From Carnegiea gigantea (taxonomy: Eukaryota; Streptophyta; Magnoliopsida; Caryophyllales; Cactaceae): a DNA stretch of 64,000 nt. The notes beneath the pieces are model-generated. The model searched no databases. It saw only the letters and a program-made list of their open reading frames with translations, and was not told the DNA's origin. Location: positions 1,335,001 through 1,399,000 of the forward strand of contig JAKOGI010000025.1 in NCBI GenBank assembly GCA_029747015.1, read 5' to 3'. Shown one piece after another: positions 39,047-50,709 of the stretch. Position 1 is the stretch's first letter, and each line of letters opens with the position of its first letter. The position numbers were made by a program, and so were the translations under genes.

Positions 39047-39713
39047 TTTTTTTATATATATATAAAAAAACACACTGTTCTAAATAATTTGATTTTGGTA
39101 ATTAACATATATATATAAAGACAGTTGTAGATTTATATGCTCCCATTTTGCAACTTGTAAATTTGGTACTAATAAATTATTTTGCTTGTAATTTTCTCGT
39201 AGTTAAACATATCAAACTTGTGCTATCTTTAATTGGCTCCCTTGGTTTGGTCAAAATTTGATACTAATACTTCATCTTACTGTCTGGACTTGGATCCTAA
39301 TCGCGAAATTAAGCGCAATTAGTGAGGTTTTGACATTGTATGTTGTAGAAAACAGTAAGAAGAACCAATTTCAACCAAATTAACAACCAGAAGTTAAGAT
39401 GGATTTTTACTTTAGAAAAATTAAATTGGTTGAACAATTAACGATGAATGAAGTAGGTTATGCTCAATGTGCATACGCCAATTAGTACAATTGGTGAAGT
39501 ATTTGAACTGACCATTGTGTCGTATTACTCACATGTGCGAAAGAGAAAGAGTTGGTTATGTTTAATGGATTTGGATGAACGAGGAAGGAAACTTTTTATT
39601 TATTTTTCTTATCGCCAACGTATTTTTAAATTTTCTTCTGTTTTTTTAATAAAAAAATGTCTAAACATGTTAATCATAAGTGAATATATATTTGGGAAAT
39701 GATATCGTCAACC

Positions 39714-39785
39714 GGGCATTTGGTCTAGTGGTATGATTCTCGCTTTGGGTGCGAGAGGTCCCGAGTTCGATTCTCGGAATGCCCC
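39714..39785 (+). tRNA. tRNA-Pro (anticodon UGG)
   Basis: A 72-base cloverleaf with no intron. The acceptor stem GGGCATT pairs with AATGCCC, and C is the discriminator base. The D-arm contains the A-box TGGTCTAGTGG. The anticodon stem TCTCGC/GCGAGA encloses the loop TTTGGGT with TGG at 39746-39748, decoding CCA. The T-arm holds the B-box GAGTTCGATTCTC. CCA is not encoded, as is normal for nuclear genes. A T8 run at 39788-39795 is the expected RNA polymerase III terminator. Confidence 0.97.
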
Positions 39786-39787
39786 TA

Positions 39788-39795
39788 TTTTTTTT
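39788..39795 (+). terminator. Pol III terminator of tRNA-Pro
   Basis: Eight consecutive T on the coding strand, two bases after the discriminator base, matching the oligo-T stop signal of RNA polymerase III. Confidence 0.8.
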
Positions 39796-40099
39796 CCCTC
39801 CCCTCTTTTCTATCTGATAGTGTAATTAGTTCTGATCATGAAGCCAAAATACTCAATTAACGTGTTTGTCATTTCAATATTTTCTCGCCTTAGACTTTCA
39901 GAGAAGTGTGAGTCTGCGAGGGATGATCTCCAGTAAGAGACATAATTTGTCACTGAGAAAAATTTTAATACGCATCAGAAATTTTGACACGCCATTATAC
40001 GTACATGCTAGTTCTTAAACAATAACTATTCAAATATGTGGTGAAGGCCAACTAGTTTATCTTTTGAATACAATGAATAATTTACGCATTCGTATAAAT

Positions 40100-40265
40100 T
40101 TTAGATTGTGTTACAACAACAACACTTCTCAGTGTGAGGTTTGCTTTTTCGGAATTTGGAGAGATCAAAATGTAAGGTTAGCAATCTTGCCATTGCAGAC
40201 ATCCTTATCCGTAGAGAGACTGATTCTAAGAGACCTACAAAATAGGTTTTGTGAAAATATTTTAA
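40100..40265 (+). repeat. SINE-like repeat (family B, copy 2)
   Basis: It contains 'tttttcggaatttggagaga', 'tagagagactgattctaaga' and a terminal 'ttttgtgaaaatatttta', collinear with the copy at 20150-20280. The tRNA-like head present in the other copy is not clear here, suggesting 5' truncation. Confidence 0.45.
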
Positions 40266-40609
40266 AGATGAATAAACAACAAAGAATGAACTAAAAAAGC
40301 AATACTGATAAAGTATATGACAGTGCCTTAACTTTAAGGCTACCACGCTTGTTTTTAAACACTAATTCTTATGTTAGACTGTCTTATGATAATTTCTCGT
40401 AACCAATATTCAAAAAATTATCTAATAATTAATCACCATTTACAAAACAGTTACAACAATATTTTCATAAGTCTACCGAAATACATTTGAATGAATTCAA
40501 ACAGCTGCATGCCTTTAATAATATATATTCATTTGTTATTTAATTAGTCCAACACTTTACTACGCATCTTTGAATCATAGTGATATCCGGCCATGATATC
40601 TTTGAATAC

Positions 40610-40762
40610 AATCATGATGAATAATTTGATATTCATAAAATATAAAGTGGGTTGAACTCCTATGCTCTTTATTGGTGTCAATGTGCAAATTGACACCAAT
40701 AAAGAGCATAGGAGTTCAACCCACTTTATATATTTTATGAATATCAAATTATTCATCATGAT
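40610..40762. repeat. Near-perfect hairpin, 73-base arms, 6-base loop
   Basis: The left arm 40610-40682 and right arm 40689-40763 are reverse complements. The only difference seen is a two-base TA slip in an AT stretch ('aaaatataaagtggg' against 'aaaatatataaagtggg'). The loop is GTGCAA. The arms include 'gtgggttgaactcctatgc' and 'tctttattggtgtcaat'. Such a foldback would form a long dsRNA if transcribed. It is too symmetric to be an old element, and no coding frame crosses it credibly. Confidence 0.85.
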
Positions 40763-41407
40763 TTAAAATGTTTAACCCCCAATTCAAAAGCACATTTAGA
40801 ATGTTTAACCCCCATTAATTAAAACCTAGCTAATTAATACTTTTAATTTAATTGACTACCTATAAACCACCAAACCAATATTCAAGTAATTAAATTGATG
40901 TTCCCAATAACATTCCAAATGATGAAAATTACTTGTTAGGTTAGGACCCAGTGACTTGGAGTCTAGGGTTGTCTTTTGACCTCCCTCCCCTTTAATTTGG
41001 TTTACTTTTTGGCAATATTTTGTCATCATATCCAACATGATAGAAAGAAGAAGAGGGTTGTGAAACCAATATGATATGATATGATAATGGCAGGACCAAA
41101 TGCTAAAATATTTGCCATGTCCCAACATTTAGGATCTAATAAAGTGCATGGCATTCACATGTTACAATGTTGCTTTATCCAAGGGAATTTGCTTTCTCCA
41201 ACTCTTAATTAACTTGTTGCTCTTTTTCTCTTTTATCTGTTCTTCAAATCTCACCTATGTATAGACTCCAAAATTTACAATTAAAATATGTCAAAGTTTC
41301 AAAATAGATCGATTTGTAGGACTGAACCTATCTTTTAAAATCCTACTCAAGCAAAATTCAGACTAATTGTATCATTATTGTGTACACTAGTACTTATCAG
41401 TTAATTA

Positions 41408-41482
41408 GAACTGGGGTGCAGCCCTTCCCCGGATCCTGCGTGAACGCGGGATGCTTGTGTACCGGGCTGTCCTTGTTAGCTC
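41408..41482 (-). repeat. GC-rich SINE-like fragment
   Basis: 'ggggtgcagcccttccccgg' followed by 'atcctgcgtgaacgcgggat' and 'accgggctgtcctt' stands out from AT-rich surroundings. On the minus strand this resembles the conserved body of a widespread plant SINE (cagcccggt...cgcggg...ccggggaagggc). The rest of the element is not apparent. Confidence 0.45.
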
Positions 41483-43123
41483 ATTTAGTGATCGATATTG
41501 ATCATGATTAATCAGTTCTACCACTTGGGAGGGGGGTGTTTAAAAAAGGGCCAATGTTAAACCTATTTTACCTGTTTCCTAAGGGTTGCACATGAGTCTA
41601 ATCCATTTTGAGTATCATTCATGTAATTGACTTGATCATATTGAAGTTGTTAGACATTGATTCTCCTATTTCTTTACCTAATGAATTACATCTTTAAAAT
41701 TGATTACTTTAATTTTCTATGTTTCGTCTAAACTATTGAAAAATGCTAGATATAGTTAGTCATAAATTAATACTAAGACCCCTAAAATGATTAATTTTAT
41801 CGTTGTACTTTTCTTCCAGCAATGATTAATGATGATGGGCTATATTGATCGAGGATTAGGTTCAGTTTTGGTTCAAGATTTTAGGAGTACAGAGCTTAAA
41901 CTAGACTCAATTGTAACAGGTCGACTAGTAACGAGTTGCTATATATATACAAGTACTTGTTGGGGCTTTTCGTTTTCCCTTGATCTATTGGGATCGAGAT
42001 CGATAACTATGTTATTTTGTTATGTACGTACATCAAAGGGATGTCCCAGAAACTTTCATTTTTATGACATTAGTATGCTTCGATAAACCGGTAATATAAA
42101 TTATATGTGAACATTTATATAACCTCATTCTAAGTAATTTTTGTGGGATCTGAAAAAGATGAAAGGTCAATGCATTACAAATAAAAAGGGAAATCGAAAC
42201 CGAGAAAATGATAATATTAACAAATAGTTCAAGATTTGTATCAAGAATTACAGTGTCGTCGTAGAGGTCGAGATTGTATCAAGAGTTACAATATTACAAT
42301 CAGTTGGTTAATAATTATGAAAATCATTCTTTTTTAATTGATGAAAATTATGTAGTTGATTAGTCATAGATTTAGTCATTTAGATGATTAATTGGTCATG
42401 GAAGTATAAAACATATATACACACCAACGTGAAAAAGGAGCTCTTTTTTTTGGTTTTTTTTTTTTTTGTGGATGAAGATAATAATTCACATCATTTTCGA
42501 TCATATCCAACAAAAACAAAAACAGAAAAAAGGCTGCGCCAATACTTAAGAAATGACATACAATAATATATATTAATAATCACATGATGATTTTGGGGGC
42601 TAAAAAGCAATCAAGATGACAATAAATCTTAGCCCGTGCGACAAGTGACAACAAAATCCCACCCACCTCACTTTGTCTTCAATTCCAACCAAGACAACAA
42701 AATTTCAATACTAAAAAGCAAATTACATGGACTCATCATAGTCACATTACTAGTAAGGGCCATGCATGCCCATATATTAATTAGTTGTTCTCTCTTTTTG
42801 ACTTCACTAAGCTCCCTTTCACACCCATCTTATATAATTTTCTTGCCAACGATCTAATTTGGCATGTTACGTGACATGCATGACCCACCTCACTACACAA
42901 AAAGGAAAAACTTAAACAACCTCCCGTCTTTCACATGTTGGATTAAGACTACATTCATATGGTTAGGAATACTATAGTCGATTGGATTTACGTGAAAGAA
43001 TCCTAATACATGTAATAAACTTGCTATCTTTAAGATAAGCTGATCTTAAGGTTTTTTGACCCATAAAAAAGCATAGTTCAGCGTTACTAGTGAGATTTGA
43101 GGAAGACAAGATAAGACGGCTTT

Positions 43124-44416
43124 TTAGACCAATGAATTGGTAGTAGATGGTTGAAAACCCGTCATCATACCACTCCAAGAGCCAAGAGTACCACCACCAT
43201 TAACATTGTACCCAAACGATGTATCCTTGCCATGAGCATCGGAGGTGCAACCTTGGTCTTGCCATTCAAGGGACAAAAGTTTAGGGTTAGGCTTGACATC
43301 CATTAACCCACTTTGATGATGATTGTGTTGATCGTGATTCCCATGGTGATCATATGGTAGCAACAATCTATGGTCCATGAAGCCAATTCCACTTGAATAG
43401 TGCCCCTCATGAATGTCACTGCTAGTCACCCCAAATGGAGCACTTGACATGCCATTGTAACCATGATGATCCCCAATTCCACCCAAGACTCCAAATTGAT
43501 CACTCCCACCTCCATTGATTCCACTCCCAAGAAAATCGTGCCCCTGAGTCCCTCCCATCAATGCCTCATACTTACTCTCCATGAAATCAATAGGCCTAAT
43601 AAGACTGCCACTACCCTCCATGAAATCGGCCCCTCCTCCAAGGCTCATCTGCGCACCAATGAGATGCGCCAGGTGGGGAGGGAACTGCACCTGGGGGAAT
43701 GTCGAGAGGTGGAGATCTGTTGGGTTACCAGACGAGGATGACCCAATAGCTGTAATCGAGCCCTGGCTCCCTAGGGTTTGGTGGTCATTGGAGGACTTCT
43801 TGGAGCTCGATTTCTTGTTCTTTCGACATCCTCCTCCAACAGGGATGTTCCTAAGGGTACCCCCCTTGGTCCAATACCTCCTACAAGTCTTACAAAAGTA
43901 CCTAGGCTGAGAGAGGCTGTAGTTGTTGTAGTAGCAAAACTTGGTGTGGGTGGAGTCACACCTAGGGCACTTGAGGTTTTGGTCATGTTGTGGCCTTAGC
44001 CTCCTCTCCATTAGAGGCGCCGGACCCCCGGCCCTCGACGAGCATGCTGCGGCTAGCATACAGTCTCCTCCTGAGGGCGAAGACGATGAGTCTAGCCCTG
44101 TTGATATATCCTCTGACAGTGTGCCCTAAAATCACACAGACAAATCACACTCACATACATTACTAGTTTACTACATTAGAATTGAAATCTCAAACAACTA
44201 CGTACATTAGTGAACAACATATATAGACAATCATATATACCAACCTACATATGATCCAGTAATTACTAGCTAAGCTTGTCATATGAAAATGATTAGTAGA
44301 GAGAGAAGGAGATGGTAAGGCATTCATTTTGTAATATACATTGCACGATGTGTACATATATATACCTGAAGCCAATCAGAAGAATCCATGCAGACTTGCA
44401 GAGAAGAATGTGCCAT
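43124..44416 (-). CDS. Dof zinc-finger transcription factor (HCA2/Dof5.6-like)
   Basis: Plant-specific DNA-binding factor recognising AAAG cores; the closest type recognised is Dof5.6/HCA2, which promotes vascular cambium activity. Exons 44416-44366 and 44125-43124 give 1053 bases, 350 aa. Exon 1 encodes only 17 residues, [17 protein letters not shown]; the [12 protein letters not shown] pattern matches the Dof5.6 N-terminus and supports this start over the internal ATG at 44389. The Dof finger is at about 68-122: Cys70, Cys73, Cys95 and Cys98 in CX2CX21CX2C spacing, with [18 protein letters not shown], then basic [12 protein letters not shown], a likely nuclear signal. The rest is Ser/Gly/His-rich with [12 protein letters not shown] and ends in NSLV. 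The single intron before the Dof domain is typical of this subgroup. Confidence 0.93.
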
Positions 44417-44481
44417 TGATGATACCAAGCAAGGTTTAATTTGAGTACTTAGATTTTCAGAAAGAGAAGAAAAAACACGTT

Positions 44482-44493
44482 GAATATATATAC
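44482..44493 (-). promoter_or_regulatory. Candidate TATA box of the Dof gene
   Basis: GGTATATATATTC on the minus strand, about 70 bases upstream of the start codon, with purine-rich GA tracts further upstream (44500-44545). The leader would be short (about 35-45 bases), so the call is tentative. Confidence 0.35.
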
Positions 44494-47400
44494 CCCCCAG
44501 GAGAGAGAAGGAGAAGGAGAAGGAGGAGAAGAAGAAGATGGACAGGAGTGAAGTGAATGAGCCCTGAGGAGTTGTGATTAAGAAGGCAGAAAAAGAAGAT
44601 GGATATCATGATGACAAATATGGACCCCACCTCATCAGATTATAGCTATACTTGTAGTAGTAGTAGCAGCAGCAGCGCAGTAGCCAGTAGTACTGTAGTA
44701 GTACTCCTTTGCTTGTCTGTACACACAATTTCTCTCCCCTCGAAAACACCTAAAACTGCGGTGGGTGTTCAGTGTTCCCTTCTCTTCATCTCAGCGTCGG
44801 CGGGGGGACCCACAACTGGTGAATGCTGACGTCATGGAAGCATACTGACTGCTGGGATGGGATGCGATATCGTGGAGTGTGAAACTGACGCCGTTGGATT
44901 AAGCCACCCCCCCCACGTCACAGCTGTTGTTCATTGAACACGAAAGAAAACCCAAAAAACAAAAGGTGGGCCCTACTAATGGGTGGTCTAAAGATGACGT
45001 GGTCCATTGTCCGACGTGACGGAAACAACCGCATCCAAGAAGCAGCATAGAATAATGTTGAGGGGGGGGGGGGGGCTCGTTGTTCGATAAAGAAAGTAAA
45101 ACCGGGGCCCAATTAGAACCGACCCAAGAAGAAGGAGGGCCCAATTGGGTGGGCCCGGTTAGATCGCCTCCTACAAGCAAAGCATATATTCCCTACCCTC
45201 TCTCACCTCACGTGACTCCCCACTGCATGCTCGTACTGAAGTTACCGCATTCTTCTCATCTCATCATCATCATCAGAAAATCTCTCAACATAATCTTACT
45301 ATTTTAACTACGTGCGTGGCGAGATGGTTGGATATTTTGATTGGTTGATCAATGTATACATAATTACATACATTGTCTATGTCATTAACATCATCATAAT
45401 GTGTCCAAATTGAAAAAAGATTGAATATTTCATCCGAATTTTACATACTTTCTATAAGCGCCCCTTAGATCTGACCCAAATCGAAGCTTTGCCACCTCTC
45501 CGACTATGCGTATATATCATATTGATGAAATTAACATCTTTCGTGTCTATAAACATACTGTTGTCTACTATTTAATAATTAATAAAATTAATTCTTCCAA
45601 CAGAAAAAAACAATCAATGTTAATTATTGAACTGTATATACCTGCTTGAAGAATAAAAATCACACGGGTTGTATTTTGGTCGAATTAAAAGATGTAATTT
45701 CCCATGCAAGTAAATTTATTATGAAAGGCAGTACTGCAAAGTTTTCTCTTTGTTTTAATTCCTTTACTATTTTATTTTTCTCACCCTTTTTCAGATTTTA
45801 GTTTAATTTGTGTAAAGCTCAAAATTTTTTATCAGATCATGACAAAAAGAAAAAGAAGAAAAAGGAAAATGAGAAAGGGGATTAAGTACATGCAGTAAAA
45901 TAGGTATAAAAATACCTATTTTGAATCCCAGATTGAGTTGTAATATATATATTTAATTACTGGATTTGAATATGATCATGAAAGCTATGAATATGATGAA
46001 TTAAAAGAGATAAAAGGTGTGATTAGAAGAGCGGAAAGGTGAGATCTGACGTAAATAGAAAAGTTGTTAAATGGCTTCTTCATCACATTTACATGCTTCT
46101 CTCAAAACAGATACCTGTCTCTGCTTTTCATGCATGGCGTTTAATTTCACGTTTGTTCAATTATTAAGATGCTTCCCTCTGAAGCAACGTTTGTGCCACA
46201 CAATTACACATATAATATGGCTTTCGTTATCGACAGTTTGTATTTTTGTTCCGAGACTATAGTCTCGTAACATGTTTTATAGGATTTCTAGCCAGTGGAA
46301 CTCGTTCCGCTCGCGGGTCCATGGTTTCGTCATAGTTTTATTTGCTTATTTGCAGCACATGCATGATACACGTGACACGAAATGCGTGGTGGAACATCTG
46401 TCAGTTTCATTTTGCTGATGTGACAGGGTATACTGGAAATCTAGCAAAATGATTTTTAGGGGGGTGCATCTAGTGTGCCATTACCTAGCAAGACAGTGTT
46501 GAGACTATGACATAATTTGTATCTTATCGTGGTTGTGTATTTATTTGTTATTCTAATATGTTTGCACATAGTTGAAATTGCTTGAAATTGTATATAGCAT
46601 TGATATTTTTAGAACTTCAAATTGCTTGAAATTTATAGAGGATCCCTATATCTAACATATGTACACGGCAAGGTAACATTTATCATTTTACTCTGTGAAT
46701 ATAAGCCCTGAATTTGAAGTGAAATTTTCAAATTTGTAAATAGAATATGCAAATTAAAGTCATCAAATTTGGTAGATAAAAGGTTGAATTTAGTTTTGAC
46801 GTAGAATTCTAATAAGAGCTCTAAAATTTTCATAGATTTTTTATTCAAAGTATATAATGTATTCCTGAAATTTGAAAGATGGATGTATGCAAACTTAGAA
46901 ATTGTAATACAATAAACACTCTATAAATTTATATAAGGTTCCTGTAACTATTGTAAACACTTAAATTTGACTGTCCCCTATGTCAATCTCTATCCCTTAT
47001 GACACAAATTAGTCAGTAAGTGTCAAAGTTTGTGTTCTATGCTTTGATAATAATTAATTGGTATTTTATAGTAGGCTTAATTAATTGATTTTAAATTACT
47101 ACTTCTAGTCCAAGAAAATAATACTCTGACGTAATATTTTACAGCCACATTTGTATAAAATCTATCAAACTACATACTTGCAATACCAAATGAATACATG
47201 ATCAGATAAACCGTTGATAGAAAGAATTTTATGATTATATTGTGATGAATTTTCTTTTTAGAAGCTGCATTAATTTGGGTAAAGTACAGGAAACATCATT
47301 TTCAAAGTAAAAGACATGGTGGGCGATAATTGTATTCATCATAACAACCTAGCTAGTTTCTGATTGCAATGTACAATCATCATGATTCCCCTTTTTTTGG

Positions 47401-49870
47401 TTGCCTACATATACATATTCATGGTCATCTTTCTTTACATGCACTCACTTGCCGTTCATCACGGTCATCTTCTATTTTACTGTCGTCGAGCTACTTTGAC
47501 TCTGTAAGAGTCAGAGTTCTCCCATCACAGATTTTCTCCATTCACGAAATTCAAACCCAAAGCTTGACTTCAAGAAAACAAGTGTCAAACAACTTAAACC
47601 AGTCCATATGCTTACACAGTATGACAGTTTCAAAAGAAATTTTTTTAAAATACAAGACCAGAGGTCAGTTTAAAAAAAAAATATATCATATATAATAACT
47701 TAGGTTTATGCAAAATTTGTGCCTTTAATTATGACAAAAAAGTGGGGGGCAAGAGTCTAATCGGTGAGCCCTAGATGCCTGGGATTGGTCCACCTCGTTG
47801 GGCATAAGTATGACAGGGGTGAAAAACAAGCTTTAATTTGATCAAATCAAAGATTAGAATAGAAGATGTATATATAATTTGCTTTTTCACATCTATTATT
47901 CGTCATCATTTTGTACATATATGAGGATCAGATCTGGAGTTGTGTGTGTGAAATTTTTGATACTTTTCTTCCACTTTAAGAAGCATTTTCCTAGAAGAAT
48001 GTAGCCCTATTTGTACTACCTATGCCCTGTGTGCGTAACTCATTGTCCTTCCCATGCTAAAATTCACAGTTTTTGTCTAGGTTATTCTAGCCACGGGTAC
48101 GGCTTATCTAATCAAATATGAGTACCACTAGACTAGATTAGACCAAATCAATCATGGTGAAAGAATTTAGTATTTGGATTATTTGGAGATTGTGATATGG
48201 TAAGATGATCTAGAAGTTCAACTCGAGTTTATATATATGAGGAAGTTGTATTCAATGACAAATCAATGATTTTCAAATTACAGAATACGATTTATTTAGA
48301 GTTCTTGTCAGAAAAATTACCTGATTAACTATATGTTTGTTTGTTTATAAGGTTCATCGCCAATTGCTTCATTGATATTTTTAATTTCGTACAGCAGAAA
48401 TTATTTATTTTGAGGACATGTCTGTGCGAATAATTAAACTAATCACATTTGTGTGGGTCTCTTTTTTTTTTTTTTTTTTCCCTTCGTAAGATTTTAGTAG
48501 CTTTAGATTTTATTTCGTAGTCAAGTTAAAGTGCAAGAAAAAAGGAGGGAAAAACAGGCCTACATAAATCGAGGAACACCAGTTGGAGTCAATATTATTA
48601 TTACTCTCTCGAAGAGGTTGGGGTTCAAATACCACCCTAATGTAACTATGTAAGATTTATACACCCCCTTTTTGTGTTGCAACGCTTTCTCCTTTATCCC
48701 TCCTTACTATATGCTGCCTACCCTCTTAGGTCCAAAAGATGGACTAATCTAATAATGGAAAAAAGAAAAAAATGACCGACGTAAACCGATAATCAATATA
48801 AAAACTCGTTGATCCATAGACAATCCTTAATGAATATAGAAAATGATTTATTGAAAAAAGAAAAAACTATTGTTTCTCCAACCAAACTCTATTTTTATTT
48901 TTGTTTTTTGTTTTTTTGAAAGGGTATAAGTCCTTCAAAATTTGATTTGTGAGGATGCGCACACAAGTGTTAGGTTTAGGCGCTTGAGAGTTTTAAATTT
49001 CAAGTGGGCTTTTACCTTCTGGGATGCAATGGATGATGATTAGCATACATTCATAGACCATCAATGCCATGGTCCATGTCTTTTTTTTCTTTTTTATTTA
49101 TTTTAAAATTTTAAATTTTTCTACTTTCCTTGTGTAGACCCACATAGATTCGTGAGGCTAGCAATTGGGTTTTATTTTTATTTTTGTACAAATGAAAATG
49201 GTATGCAGGCAACCTAAAATATATTTTATTCAGTAAATCTTGTGTGAGACCATTTTGCATAAGACATATTATGAGGCTGATGTTTTTATAGTGATTTTTA
49301 ATAATAATTGGAGTGACTAACAATACATTTAAGGGTGATTGTAATAAATGTCACTGCAAGATATACTATTAGTCACTCTGAATTAGAAAGATACTCCAAA
49401 ACACACTATTAGTCATCGTAAAATCTATAAAAAAAAGTCAATCCTAAATGAGTTCATTTCACAAAAATTCTTATTTGAGATGGTTTCATTAGTAGTATTA
49501 GAAGTCGGATTAGATTGGACAATATAATCCCAAAAAGAAAGGACTCATTTCAATATAAGATGATTTCTTATAAGAATTTGTGTTGGAATATCATCAAAAC
49601 ACAAAGCAATTTAAGCACTGAGTCAAGACCCACATGTAAATAAATTTATTTAAAGAATTATTTACTAGCATAATTCTTTTTTTTTTTTTTGAGGTGTACT
49701 AGCATAATTCTTAATTAGAGGAATGAGCATATTTTGACCAAATAAATTTGAAATTCAAAGCTTGGAATTACAGTATATATTATGCATTTGGACTTTTTTT
49801 CACCTTTTTTTTGGGGTGTGTCCACATGGGTGTACTTCCTTCCCAATATGTATATCATATTCCTGAGAAT

Positions 49871-50155
49871 GGCAGTTTCTTATATACTCCCAGAAGTACA
49901 TGTTCTCATTGCCCACGTGTACATATTTTTTACACATGTATTTGTCCTATATTAATTTTTAATATATATTTACTGATGTGGCTGTTAAGAGTATGTGCTC
50001 CTAGAAGCATGATATACATATTAAGAACGAACATATACTCTCGATCAAGAGCCACATCAGCAAATATATATTAAAAAATTAATATATGACAAATACATAC
50101 ATAGAAAATATATACACGTGGACAATGAGAGTGCGGGAACACATAAGAAGTTGCC
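49871..50155. mobile_element. Long-TIR foldback MITE (Mutator-like?)
   Basis: Arms of more than 110 bases at 49871-49988 and about 50045-50155 are inverted copies, about 85% similar by eye. Shared blocks include GGCA(A/G)(C/T)TTCTTAT at the tips, TCTCATTG(C/T)CCACGTGTA, and AATATATATTT(A/G)CTGATGTGGCT at the inner ends. The middle has its own small inverted repeat (AGAGTATGT/ACATATACTCT). Long terminal repeats without coding capacity suggest a Mutator-type MITE. No exact target duplication was found. Confidence 0.65.
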
Positions 50156-50581
50156 CTTGATATAACGTTACGTTGATTTCTCCCCATTTATTTTTTGATG
50201 AGAAAAAGGATATATTTCATTTTTTTGGCTACAAAATAATTGTACCATAAATGTTGTTAAGCCAAAGCACACGCCTACGTAATGCCTAATTACAGCGGCG
50301 GTAATCTAGGGTGGTTTAACGTCTTACTGAGAGTGAAAAACCTTGCTCTCCCACACTCTTTCCACGTGCCTTTTTCCACGTCATCAATTTCCACCCATTC
50401 CCCCCCTAAAATGCCAACATATTTACACATACTTCACTCACATAAAAACAAATAATCTTTTTAATGACCCAAAAACATATTTTTTTCCAGTTACGGAAAA
50501 TATTTTCCCTAAATGAAGGGGTCTCAGTTGGTTCATCCTCCCTAAAAAATTGCACCAAATCTTGAAATTCAAAATAAATCA

Positions 50582-50591
50582 TATATAAATA
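50582..50591 (+). promoter_or_regulatory. TATA box of the ZIP gene
   Basis: TATATAAATA lies 119-128 bases upstream of the ATG, a normal distance allowing a leader of roughly 90 bases. No zinc-deficiency element (RTGTCGACAY) was seen in the upstream sequence. Confidence 0.6.
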
Positions 50592-50709
50592 CCCATTTGA
50601 GCTTCAAGTAGGCAAATGTCACAATTCATGTCAGTTTAATCAGCTTGGGAGAAAAACTTGTACATAATTCTTAGTGACAACTTCTCTAGCTGGTACATAG
50701 CTAGTCATC

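Larger units (their letters stand above)
39047..43123. other. Intergenic between PANK2 and Dof gene
   Basis: Holds the PANK2 3' UTR, a tRNA-Pro gene, a SINE-like copy, a long perfect-type hairpin and a SINE-like GC-rich fragment, all listed separately. The remaining sequence is AT-rich and shows no gene. Confidence 0.6.
44417..50709. other. Intergenic between Dof gene and ZIP transporter
   Basis: About 6.3 kb. The first kilobase is the Dof promoter, with a GA-rich tract (44500-44545), a TAG/CAG trinucleotide tract (about 44655-44685) and a G-run at 45061-45076. The remainder is AT-rich with a foldback element at 49871-50155 and scattered repeat debris. No gene is supported. Confidence 0.6.

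Noticed and set aside
43463..43999. Plus-strand open frames of 70-110 codons opposite the Dof gene
   Set aside because: They are mirror frames of the Dof coding exon, which has clear domain evidence on the minus strand.
44599..44829. 76-codon open frame with Ser repeats upstream of the Dof gene
   Set aside because: The Ser run is a TAG/CAG microsatellite read in frame; it lies in the Dof promoter region.
47369..47695. 108-codon plus-strand open frame
   Set aside because: Low-complexity Ser/His content, no family resemblance, no promoter or splice partners seen.
49700..50709. Search for a bZIP19/23 zinc-deficiency element (RTGTCGACAY) upstream of the ZIP gene
   Set aside because: The nearest match is ATGTCACAAT near 50620, which lacks the central GAC; not a credible site.
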